Source of the DNA: Anaerolineales bacterium
Lineage (GTDB): Bacteria; Chloroflexota; Anaerolineae; Anaerolineales; Villigracilaceae
Reading direction: 5' to 3'
Assembly (NCBI GenBank): GCA_015489255.1
Contig: WGAD01000392.1
Coordinates: 1-5,798, forward strand
Length of the DNA stretch: 5,798 nt
The number at the start of each line of letters is the position of its first letter. Position 1 is the first letter of the stretch. Of the stretch, positions 1 through 5,711 are shown one piece after another. Under the pieces are notes generated by a model, which ran no database searches, was not told where the DNA came from, and was given only the letters and a program-made list of their open reading frames with translations. The translations under genes and the position numbers were made by a program.

Positions 1-252
1 ACCGAAGACCGCCTCGTCCGCGAACGGTTGAAACGCCTCCGCCGCCTACACATCCATGTGCGCCTGGGCGAACCCTTCACCCTGCCTCCCCTGCCGCGCC
101 AAAACCGTGACGAGGCCCTGCAGGCCGCCACCGACGAGGTCATGTGCCGCATCGCCGCCCTGCAGCCCCCGCGCTACCGCGGCGTGTACGCCGATCACCC
201 TCGTTTGCATGCCCTGCTGGAAGAAGGTTATGGGCAACCGCCGGCTGCGTAA
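1..252 (+). CDS. PlsC-type acyltransferase, C-terminal fragment (5' end outside window)
   Basis: The frame is open from the first base to TAA at 250-252 and encodes 83 residues. The protein aligns without gaps to residues 147-229 of the complete acyltransferase just downstream, beginning at the same TEDRLV motif and ending at the homologous stop codon (offset 667 bp throughout). Only the part after the catalytic motifs is present, so NHx4D and EGTR cannot be checked. By homology to its neighbour it would transfer an acyl chain to a glycerophospholipid precursor, such as lysophosphatidic acid, at the membrane; the substrate is inferred only. The 3' end overlaps the likely start of the next gene by 23 nt, which suggests one transcript and a tandem duplication. 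No break is visible in the part that can be seen; truncation is by the window edge. Confidence 0.8.
   Translation, partial: TEDRLVRERLKRLRRLHIHVRLGEPFTLPPLPRQNRDEALQAATDEVMCRIAALQPPRYRGVYADHPRLHALLEEGYGQPPAA
79..224 (+). repeat. Direct repeat copy A inside upstream acyltransferase (95% identical to copy B)
   Basis: Positions 79-224 match 746-891 with 7 mismatches in 146 bp and no gaps, at a fixed offset of 667 bp. Mismatches are at 101, 108, 164, 173, 201, 216 and 220. Flanking sequence at the same offset drops to about 58% (1-78) and about 43% (225-252). The block encodes the C-terminal segment TLPPLPR...DEALQAATDEV of both paralogues. Confidence 0.9.
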
Positions 253-919
253 ACTCATTCGCTGGCTGCTGCGGCGCCTGACGCGCATTGAAGTCTTCGC
301 CGCCGAAAACATCCCCGCAAGCGGCCCCTTCATTTTGACGGCCAACCACCTGGGATTGCTGGATATCCTGATGATTTACTACGTCAGCGATCACCCGGCG
401 CTTTTCATCCCGGTGGCGGAAAAATGGGAGCGCTACGCCCTCTTCCGCTGGCTGGGGCGTGGCCTGAACTGGGTGTTCGTCGACCGCTTCAACCCCGACA
501 TCCAGGCCCTGCGGCGGATGATGCGCCTGCTGGACGCCGGCAACGCCATGATCATCGCCCCAGAGGGGACGCGATCGCGCAGCGGCGCGCTGATCCGCGG
601 GCGGCCGGGGGCCGCTTACCTGGCGATGAAAGGCGGCTACCGCCTCATCCCGGCCGCCATCACGGGCACCGAAGACCGGCTTGTTTTTGGCAGCTGGCGG
701 CGGTTGCGCCGTCCCCGCATCACCCTGCGGGCGGGGACGCCCTACACCCTGCCTCCCCTGCCGCGCCGAAACCGCGACGAGGCCCTGCAGGCCGCCACCG
801 ACGAGGTCATGTGCCGCATCGCCGCCCTGCTGCCCCCGCACTACCGCGGCGTGTACGCCGATCACCCCCGTTTGCATGCCCTCCTGCAAGACACCAGCCG
901 CCAACCAACCAATTCATAA
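230..919 (+). CDS. 1-acyl-sn-glycerol-3-phosphate acyltransferase family protein (PlsC-like)
   Basis: This 229-residue protein has the PlsC/LPLAT signature. Motif I is NHLGLLD with catalytic His40 and Asp45 (NHx4D), motif II lies near FVDRFNPD (83-90), motif III is PEGTRS (111-116), and motif IV is around IPAAITGTE (140-148). The family moves acyl groups to lysophosphatidate or related acceptors in phospholipid synthesis, usually membrane-associated; the actual substrate here is not shown. The N-terminus is basic (MGNRRLRKLIRWLLRRL), fitting a peripheral membrane helix rather than a clear transmembrane span. Length is near the usual 200-250 aa. The start at 230 is preceded by AAGAAGG, but with only 2 nt between it and the ATG. 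An in-frame ATG at 209 would add seven residues and lacks a ribosome site; longer extensions would read through the previous gene out of frame. It overlaps the upstream paralogue and is probably co-translated with it. Confidence 0.85.
   Translation: MGNRRLRKLIRWLLRRLTRIEVFAAENIPASGPFILTANHLGLLDILMIYYVSDHPALFIPVAEKWERYALFRWLGRGLNWVFVDRFNPDIQALRRMMRLLDAGNAMIIAPEGTRSRSGALIRGRPGAAYLAMKGGYRLIPAAITGTEDRLVFGSWRRLRRPRITLRAGTPYTLPPLPRRNRDEALQAATDEVMCRIAALLPPHYRGVYADHPRLHALLQDTSRQPTNS
746..891 (+). repeat. Direct repeat copy B inside complete acyltransferase
   Basis: This is the partner of the block at 79-224. The two genes stay aligned in their coding frames and end at homologous stop codons (252 and 919), so this is a gene duplication rather than an inserted repeat element. 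The sharp identity change at both ends fits recent gene conversion of only this part. Confidence 0.9.
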
Positions 920-937
920 AAAAGTTTCCCTTTACCG

Positions 938-965
938 TTGACAAAACCCGTTTTTTGGATACAAT
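938..965 (+). promoter_or_regulatory. Sigma-70-type promoter of tRNA-Leu
   Basis: A perfect -35 box TTGACA (938-943) and a TACAAT -10 box (960-965) are separated by 16 bp. Transcription would start near 971-973, only a few bases before the mature tRNA 5' end at 978. The promoter begins 18 nt after the acyltransferase stop codon, so the tRNA is independently transcribed. Confidence 0.85.
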
Positions 966-977
966 ACAACCCGCAAC

Positions 978-1062
978 GCCGAAGTGGCGGAATAGGCAGA
1001 CGCGCTACGTTCAGGGCGTAGTTCCCTTTACGGGAGTGTGGGTTCGACTCCCACCTTCGGCA
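978..1062 (+). tRNA. tRNA-Leu (anticodon CAG)
   Basis: A full class II cloverleaf of 85 nt can be drawn. The acceptor stem is GCCGAAG (978-984) with CTTCGGC (1055-1061). The D stem is GCG/CGC (987-989, 1001-1003). The anticodon stem is CTACG/CGTAG (1005-1009, 1017-1021) around loop TTCAGGG, giving anticodon CAG at 1012-1014, which reads the CUG leucine codon. A long variable arm has TCCC/GGGA (1023-1026, 1032-1035), as expected for leucine tRNA. The T stem is GTGGG/CCCAC with loop TTCGACT (1043-1049). The discriminator base is A1062. The following bases are CAA, so the CCA end is not encoded and must be added enzymatically. CTG is common in the flanking genes, consistent with a useful CAG isoacceptor. 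Confidence 0.97.
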
Positions 1063-1063
1063 C

Positions 1064-1093
1064 AAGCCACCCATTCTCGTGGGTGGCTTTTTT
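1064..1093 (+). terminator. Rho-independent terminator after tRNA-Leu
   Basis: A 10-bp perfect stem pairs 1064-1073 (AAGCCACCCA) with 1080-1089 around a 6-nt loop (TTCTCG), and a run of six T residues covers 1088-1093. It lies directly after the tRNA and closes that unit, isolating the downstream restriction-modification operon from the tRNA promoter. Confidence 0.93.
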
Positions 1094-1324
1094 CATGCCT
1101 TGCAAGCACAACGCTGGGGTGCAAGCAAACCCTATGAATGCGCTTTGCCCCCAGCAGCGCAACCTGTCTTTGTAAGCTGGATGGACCCACAGGCGCAGAG
1201 ACCGCCTTCGCCCACCCGAACGTACTGCCATTCGCACCTGCCGCCGAAGCGTGGCTTTGCAGCTATCGGTTTCAACGGCTCTCTCCCTGCGATGTTCGCT
1301 TACGCCCAAACGCGGTTCTTTTCC
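1094..1324. other. Intergenic stretch without a recognisable gene
   Basis: Together with the promoter region to 1443 this is about 350 bp without a convincing coding sequence. The open frames on either strand have no recognisable domain, and some run into the tRNA. The only structure seen is an imperfect hairpin at 1113-1155 and a short direct repeat TGCAAGCA (1101-1108 and 1120-1127). It is richer in G and C than the operon that follows. It may be the remains of an intergenic repeat or a decayed gene, but nothing in it proves that. Confidence 0.5.
1113..1155. repeat. Imperfect inverted repeat (possible hairpin)
   Basis: The arm GCTGGGGTGCAAGC (1113-1126) faces GCTTTGCCCCCAGC (1142-1155). 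GCTGGGG pairs perfectly with CCCCAGC, and the inner part pairs with small mismatches around a loop of about 15 nt. No T-run follows, so it is not an evident terminator. Function is unknown. Confidence 0.4.
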
Positions 1325-1352
1325 TTAATAAAGTGTCTCTTCAGGGTATAAT
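1325..1352 (+). promoter_or_regulatory. Candidate upstream promoter of the restriction-modification operon
   Basis: A consensus -10 box TATAAT (1347-1352) has a weak -35 candidate TTAATA (1325-1330) 16 bp upstream. A transcript starting near 1358-1360 would carry a leader of about 85 nt before the methyltransferase ATG. This is prediction from the motif alone. Confidence 0.45.
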
Positions 1353-1409
1353 AGAAGCCTGCGATTTGACTGTTAGCAGACGTTGAACAAGAGAGAAAAG
1401 TTTATAAAG

Positions 1410-1415
1410 TATAAT
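1410..1415 (+). promoter_or_regulatory. Candidate proximal -10 box of the restriction-modification operon
   Basis: A second consensus TATAAT lies 28 bp before the methyltransferase start. No good -35 sits at 16-18 bp; the nearest TTGAAC (1383-1388) is 21 bp away, which is longer than usual. A start near 1421 would leave a leader of about 22 nt that still includes the AGGTGA ribosome site. Confidence 0.4.
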
Positions 1416-1434
1416 ACCCAGGAAACCAAGCCGC

Positions 1435-1440
1435 AGGTGA
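1435..1440 (+). promoter_or_regulatory. Ribosome binding site of the methyltransferase gene
   Basis: AGGTGA matches the 3' part of the extended Shine-Dalgarno sequence (GGAGGTGA). It lies 3 nt before the ATG at 1444, supporting that start. Confidence 0.5.
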
Positions 1441-1443
1441 CTA

Positions 1444-2364
1444 ATGAAAGTACCTCACCCAATCCCCTACCAGGGAAGCAAAAGAAAATTGGCAAAGTAT
1501 ATCCTTGCGTATTTTCCGCAAGATGTTGATACACTGATTGAACCATTTGCAGGATCCGCCGCTGTGACAATTGCCGCAGCAATTATGGGTAAAGCATCCC
1601 ATTTCTATATCAATGATTTGAATACCCCATTGATGATGCTGTGGAATGAAATAATATATAACCCCCAAGGCATCTCTGAAAAATATACTCAGTTATGGCT
1701 AGAACAGCAAAACAATACCCGTGAGTATTATTATCACATTAGAGATGAATTTAATCGCACCCACCGGCCTGAATATTTATTGTACTTGCTGGCAAGATGT
1801 GTGAAGGCATCCGTGCAGTATAACCCTAAAGGCAAGTTCAACCAAAGCCCGGACCACAGACGATTAGGGCGTCACCCAAAACGTATGTCTGATGACATTC
1901 ATGCGGTATCCAATTTGCTGCAAGGGAAAATTACTATAACCAGCAAGGATTACAGAGAAGCGCTACTTGTTGCCAAACAACAAGACTTAGTCTACATGGA
2001 TCCCCCATACCAAGGCGTCAGCCAAAATGGCGATCCTCGTTATTATGCCGGAATAGATTTTGAACAATTCATCCAATCTCTACTGGAATTAAATGAGCGA
2101 GGAATTTCGTTCATTCTCAGCTACGATGGGCGCACAGAAAACAAAACATACGGAAAAAAACTCCCCGATACATTGGGGATGCGATGGATTGAAATAAACG
2201 CAGGTAGGTCTACCCAATCTACTTTATTGGGGCGAAATGCCACAACCTACGAATCCCTTTATATTTCCAAGGCTCTCGTCGCGCGACTAGGCACAGCGAT
2301 TCAAGATATAGAAAATCTTTTGAAATCGCCCAACACACAACTTGAGTTGTTTCCCATACCATGA
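1444..2364 (+). CDS. Dam-like (D12 family, alpha-class) adenine-N6 DNA methyltransferase
   Basis: This 306-residue protein would transfer a methyl group from S-adenosylmethionine to the N6 of adenine in a specific DNA site. The order of motifs is that of the MethyltransfD12/Dam family. Motif X is PYQGSKRKL (8-16). Motif I, for cofactor binding, is IEPFAGSAAV (32-41). The motif II region is YINDLNTP (55-62). Catalytic motif IV is DPPY (186-189). GISFILSYDG (220-229) follows. The region between motif I and DPPY (about 75-170) would contain the target recognition part. ATG 1444 is supported by AGGTGA upstream and by motif X starting immediately. The stop overlaps the HNH gene by ATGA, so the two are one operon and a Type II restriction-modification pair is the simplest reading. 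Codon use and base composition are clearly more AT-rich than the flanking genes. The recognition sequence cannot be read from the protein. A solitary methyltransferase is less likely given the neighbour. Confidence 0.93.
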   Translation: MKVPHPIPYQGSKRKLAKYILAYFPQDVDTLIEPFAGSAAVTIAAAIMGKASHFYINDLNTPLMMLWNEIIYNPQGISEKYTQLWLEQQNNTREYYYHIRDEFNRTHRPEYLLYLLARCVKASVQYNPKGKFNQSPDHRRLGRHPKRMSDDIHAVSNLLQGKITITSKDYREALLVAKQQDLVYMDPPYQGVSQNGDPRYYAGIDFEQFIQSLLELNERGISFILSYDGRTENKTYGKKLPDTLGMRWIEINAGRSTQSTLLGRNATTYESLYISKALVARLGTAIQDIENLLKSPNTQLELFPIP

Positions 2365-3095
2365 AAAAAAACGACACCACGCCCGCGCACACACCAGAGG
2401 ATGAAATTGAACAATTGCCAGGTTCTATTCGTAATAAGCGAGCCAGAATCGTTGTTCAGCATATCTTAGAGCATGAGTATATTACAACAGAGGAACTAGA
2501 AAAAAACTATGGATACGCTCATCCTCCCCGAGCAGCCAGAGATGTCCGTGAAGCTGACATCCCTCTTGAAACGTATCGGGTGAAATCATCAGATGGCCGC
2601 TCGATCGCCGCATACCGCTTTAGAAATTTGAACAAAATTCGCAGAAACAGGTTGCAAGGGAGAAAAACCTTTCCAAAGAGATTGAAAAGAACGCTTTACG
2701 CCATTAGTAATGGCAAATGCGCAATCTGTTCGGGAAGCTTTCAGCCTCATTACTTACAAATAGACCATCGCATTCCTTATGAGGTTGCTGGAGACATCAA
2801 TACTGAATGGCATACAGATGACTATATGCTGTTGTGCGGCTCATGCAACCGTGCCAAATCATGGTCGTGTGAACATTGCCAGAATTGGCAAAACCCAAAA
2901 TCACAATCCCTATGCCTTACCTGTTATTGGGCAACCCCAGAAAATTATGAGCATATTGCTTTACGCAAAACAAGGCGTGTCGCTGTAGTCTGGGGACATG
3001 AGGAAATACAAGATTACGAACAATTGAAAAAAGAAGCAGAAAAGGCGACCTTTTCTGTATCCGATTACTCAAAAAAATTCTCAACAAACACCTAA
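2361..3095 (+). CDS. Winged-helix plus HNH endonuclease, probable Type II restriction enzyme
   Basis: This 244-residue protein probably cuts DNA that lacks the methylation made by the upstream gene. Residues 27-87 look like a winged-helix DNA-binding domain: helices at about 27-37 and 42-51, a likely recognition helix HPPRAARDVREADIP (54-68), then a beta wing to YRF (85-87). A basic linker (92-110) leads to an HNH nuclease core: C120-x2-C123, the D135-H136 pair in IDHRIP, and C159-x2-C162-N163. The usual Asn before the second Cys pair is replaced by Asp (D153/D154 in DDYMLLC). A second probable zinc site follows, C170-x2-C173 and C185-x2-C188. The start overlaps the methyltransferase stop (ATGA) and no Shine-Dalgarno is visible before it, so translation is probably coupled to the methyltransferase. 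No named restriction enzyme is recognised. Alternatives are a nicking enzyme or a modification-dependent nuclease. Confidence 0.85.
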   Translation: MKKNDTTPAHTPEDEIEQLPGSIRNKRARIVVQHILEHEYITTEELEKNYGYAHPPRAARDVREADIPLETYRVKSSDGRSIAAYRFRNLNKIRRNRLQGRKTFPKRLKRTLYAISNGKCAICSGSFQPHYLQIDHRIPYEVAGDINTEWHTDDYMLLCGSCNRAKSWSCEHCQNWQNPKSQSLCLTCYWATPENYEHIALRKTRRVAVVWGHEEIQDYEQLKKEAEKATFSVSDYSKKFSTNT

Positions 3096-3179
3096 AAGGA
3101 TAAAAGGCGCCCAACGCCTCATCGTGCCTGCTTCAGCTGCCTTGGCAACAGAAACAACACAATCCCGGCAAACCTGGAT

Positions 3180-3185
3180 TACAAT
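3180..3185 (+). promoter_or_regulatory. Possible -10 box of gyrA (weak)
   Basis: TACAAT at 3180-3185 is the same -10 form as in the tRNA-Leu promoter and lies 60 bp before the gyrA ATG. No -35 box stands at a normal distance; TTGGCA (3142-3147) is 32 bp away. gyrA needs its own promoter or read-through from the restriction-modification operon, and this is the best candidate seen. Confidence 0.25.
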
Positions 3186-3234
3186 GCAGCCATCTCCTGG
3201 CAGGCAAACAAAAGATCACAAACCGCACGACACG

Positions 3235-3239
3235 AAGGA
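3235..3239 (+). promoter_or_regulatory. Ribosome binding site of gyrA
   Basis: AAGGA lies 6 nt before the ATG at 3246, a normal distance, and supports that start. Confidence 0.7.
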
Positions 3240-3245
3240 TGCAGT

Positions 3246-5711
3246 ATGACCATTGGCGCTGTTTACGACGTTGACATCAACCAGCAAATGAGCGAGGCCT
3301 ACCTCGATTACGCCATGAGTGTAATTGTAGCCCGCGCCCTGCCCGATGCCCGCGACGGCCTGAAACCCGTCCACCGGCGCATCCTCTACGCCATGCACGA
3401 ATTAGGCCTGCGCGCCAACACCTCGTACAAAAAATCGGCCCGCATCGTCGGCGAGGTGCTGGGCAAATACCACCCTCACGGCGACATGGCCGTATACGAT
3501 GCGATGGCCCGCATGGCGCAAGATTTCTCCATGCGCTACCCTCTGGTCGATGGACAGGGCAATTTTGGCTCCGTCGATGGCGATTCCCCGGCAGCCATGC
3601 GCTACACCGAGGCCCGTCTGGCCAAGATCGCCGAAGAATTGTTGGCCGATATTGACAAAAACACCGTCGATTTTGCACCCAATTTCGATGACAGCTTGCA
3701 AGAGCCAGTCGTGCTGCCATCCCGCCTGCCCAACCTGTTGCTCAACGGCTCCTCCGGCATCGCCGTCGGTATGGCGACCAACATCCCGGCACACAACTTG
3801 AATGAAGTGGCCGCCGCCATCAACCATGTGATCGACAACATGGATCGCTTCGATGAAATCAGCGTGGAGGAGCTGCTGCAATACATCCAGGGGCCGGACT
3901 TCCCCACTGGCGGCATCATCGTCGGAACCGAGGGCATCGTCCAGGCTTACAGCACCGGTCGTGGCCGCATTATCTTGCGCGGCGTCGCTCAGATCGAAGA
4001 GATCCGCAACGGCCGTTTCCGCATCGTCATCACCGAATTGCCCTATCAGGTCAACAAGGCTTCGCTCATCAGCCGCATTGCCGAACTGGTGCGCAACGGC
4101 AAACTGGCCGGAATTTCCGATCTGCGCGATGAATCCGATCGGCGCGGGATGCGCATCGTCATCGAGCTCAAACGCGGGGAACAACCGCGCAAAATGCTTA
4201 ATCGCCTTTATAAATACACCACGCTGCAATCTACCTTTGGCGTGCAAATGCTGGCGCTGGTGGATGGCGAACCGCGCTTACTCTCGCTCAAACGGGCGCT
4301 GAAGATTTTCATCGATCACCGGCAGACGGTCATCACCCGCCGCACCACTTACGAACTGGAAAAAGCCCGCGCCCGCGCGCATGTGCTGGAAGGGCTGCTC
4401 AAGGCCATTCAGCATTTGGACGAGGTCATCGCGGTCATCCGCGCTGCCGCCAGCGCAGATGACGCCAAAGGGCAGCTCGTTGCCCGCTTCGGGTTCAGCC
4501 CCACACAAGCCCAAGCCATCCTGGATATGCAATTGCGCCGCCTGGCGGCCCTGGAACGTGCCCGCCTGGAAGAGGAATACCGCCAGCTGCGCGAACAAAT
4601 TGCCTACTACGAAGACCTGCTGGCCCATCCGCGCAAGATCCTGCAGCTGATTCAGGAGGACATGCGCAGCCTGGTCGAAAAATATGGCGACGAACGCCGC
4701 ACGCGCATCTTGCCCGACGCCGACGCCGACCTGAGCGAAGAAGACTTGATCAAAGACGAGGCCGTTCTCATCGTCCTGACCAAACGCGGCTACATCAAGC
4801 GCATGCCGGCCAAGACCTTTCGCTCGCAACGCCTGGGCGGACGCGGCATCATCGGGCACACCACCCGCGACGAAGACGAAATCGATCTCATGGCCCCGGC
4901 GCGCTCACTGTATAGCATCCTCTTCTTTTCCGACCGCGGCAAGGTTTATTCCGAAAAGGCCTACCAGATACCGGAGGCCGATCGCACGGGCAAGGGCGTT
5001 TCGGTGATGAATGTGCTGGCGCTGGACGCCGAAGAACGCATCACCGCTATCATCGCCGTGCCCGACTTCAACGCCGCAGCTTATTGCACCATGGCAACGG
5101 AACGCGGCACCATCAAGCGGGTGCGGCTGGCAGAATTTGCCTCCGTCCGCCCTTCCGGGCTCATTGCCATTCGCCTGGCTGCGGAAGACCACCTGCGCTG
5201 GGCACGGCTGACCGGTGGCGAGGATCACATTTTGCTGATCACCGCCCGGGGGCGGGCTTTGCGCTTCCACGAGGGGCAGGTCCGTCCGATGGGCCGCGCT
5301 GCGGCGGGCGTCCGCGGCATCCGCCTGGCGGCGGGCGATCGGGTCGCCAGCATGGACGTGGTCGAACCCGGCGGCGACTTGCTGGTCGTCACCCGTAACG
5401 GCTACGGAAAGCGCACCTCCCTCGAGGAATACCCCGCAAAGGGACGCGGCACCGGCGGCGTGCTGACGTTGGCGCCACGCGCCCTGCCCAAAGTGGGCGA
5501 GGTCGTCTCCGCCCGCGTCGTCCAGCCAGACGATGACATCACCCTGATCTCGGCCCACGGCATTCTCTTGCGCCTGAAAGTGCGCGAAATCAAGCGCGCC
5601 GGGCGCAACACCCAGGGCGTGATTTTGATGCGATTCAAAAGCGAGGAAGACTCCGTGGCCGCCGTCGCCCGCATCCGCCCGCCCCGTCAGGCGGCGGAAC
5701 GCGCCCCCTGA
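3246..5711 (+). CDS. gyrA: DNA gyrase subunit A
   Basis: GyrA is the DNA-cutting and wrapping subunit of gyrase (A2B2), which introduces negative supercoils using ATP hydrolysed by GyrB. The protein is complete at 821 aa, close to the usual length. The winged-helix/tower core runs from [23 protein letters not shown] (19 onward). The catalytic tyrosine is Tyr120 with Arg119 (AAMRYTE). The quinolone region is [10 protein letters not shown] (76-85). The isoleucine expected to intercalate into DNA is Ile172 in [10 protein letters not shown] coiled-coil arm and exit gate occupy about 365-480. The C-terminal domain has six blade repeats, for example TKRGYIKR near 512 and TERGTIKR near 618. The GyrA box QRLGGRG (528-534) marks gyrase rather than topoisomerase IV ParC. 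The first ATG has AAGGA 6 nt upstream. Oddities are Met81 where E. coli has Ser83, and a 3' end (residues 797 onward) that forms one arm of a long inverted repeat. gyrB is not in the window. Confidence 0.97.
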   Translation: MTIGAVYDVDINQQMSEAYLDYAMSVIVARALPDARDGLKPVHRRILYAMHELGLRANTSYKKSARIVGEVLGKYHPHGDMAVYDAMARMAQDFSMRYPLVDGQGNFGSVDGDSPAAMRYTEARLAKIAEELLADIDKNTVDFAPNFDDSLQEPVVLPSRLPNLLLNGSSGIAVGMATNIPAHNLNEVAAAINHVIDNMDRFDEISVEELLQYIQGPDFPTGGIIVGTEGIVQAYSTGRGRIILRGVAQIEEIRNGRFRIVITELPYQVNKASLISRIAELVRNGKLAGISDLRDESDRRGMRIVIELKRGEQPRKMLNRLYKYTTLQSTFGVQMLALVDGEPRLLSLKRALKIFIDHRQTVITRRTTYELEKARARAHVLEGLLKAIQHLDEVIAVIRAAASADDAKGQLVARFGFSPTQAQAILDMQLRRLAALERARLEEEYRQLREQIAYYEDLLAHPRKILQLIQEDMRSLVEKYGDERRTRILPDADADLSEEDLIKDEAVLIVLTKRGYIKRMPAKTFRSQRLGGRGIIGHTTRDEDEIDLMAPARSLYSILFFSDRGKVYSEKAYQIPEADRTGKGVSVMNVLALDAEERITAIIAVPDFNAAAYCTMATERGTIKRVRLAEFASVRPSGLIAIRLAAEDHLRWARLTGGEDHILLITARGRALRFHEGQVRPMGRAAAGVRGIRLAAGDRVASMDVVEPGGDLLVVTRNGYGKRTSLEEYPAKGRGTGGVLTLAPRALPKVGEVVSARVVQPDDDITLISAHGILLRLKVREIKRAGRNTQGVILMRFKSEEDSVAAVARIRPPRQAAERAP

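Larger units (their letters stand above)
1444..3095 (+). other. Restriction-modification island, compositionally foreign
   Basis: The two-gene operon is visibly AT-richer (a sample 60-bp line, 1681-1740, is about 32% GC) than the acyltransferases (541-600 is about 72% GC) and gyrA. It sits between a tRNA terminator and gyrA. This composition step suggests horizontal acquisition. No integrase, transposase, terminal repeat or copy of the tRNA 3' end is seen at its other border, so the mechanism of entry is unknown. Confidence 0.7.

Noticed and set aside
862..1309. Minus-strand open frames covering the tRNA region.
   Set aside because: They read the reverse complement of tRNA-Leu (giving the familiar spurious VPKVGVEPTLP- and ESNPH-type peptides) and have no domain or ribosome site.
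1079..1386. Plus-strand open frames between the tRNA terminator and the methyltransferase.
   Set aside because: One starts inside the terminator stem; neither has a recognisable domain, a good ribosome site or gene-like composition.
1271..1388. Integron attC-like features (GTTGAAC at 1382-1388 matching GTTRRRY, and inverted TTCAACG at 1271-1277).
   Set aside because: The left core does not fit RYYYAAC, and there is no GTTRRRY at all between 3096 and 3245 to end a cassette, so the operon is not bounded by attC sites.
3105..3119. Hairpin AGGCG-CCCAA-CGCCT after the HNH gene as a terminator.
   Set aside because: The stem is only 5 bp and no T-run follows on the plus strand; it is too weak to call. 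GCCCAAC here also resembles an attC inverse core but has no partner.
3142..3185. Complete sigma-70 promoter TTGGCA...TACAAT before gyrA.
   Set aside because: The boxes are 32 bp apart, about twice the usable spacing; only the -10 is kept as a weak candidate.
3277..4859. Long open frames antisense to gyrA.
   Set aside because: They are shadows produced by GC-rich codon use of gyrA and have no independent signals.
3246..5711. Assignment of this gene as parC (topoisomerase IV).
   Set aside because: The GyrA box QRLGGRG and six intact C-terminal blade repeats favour gyrase A.
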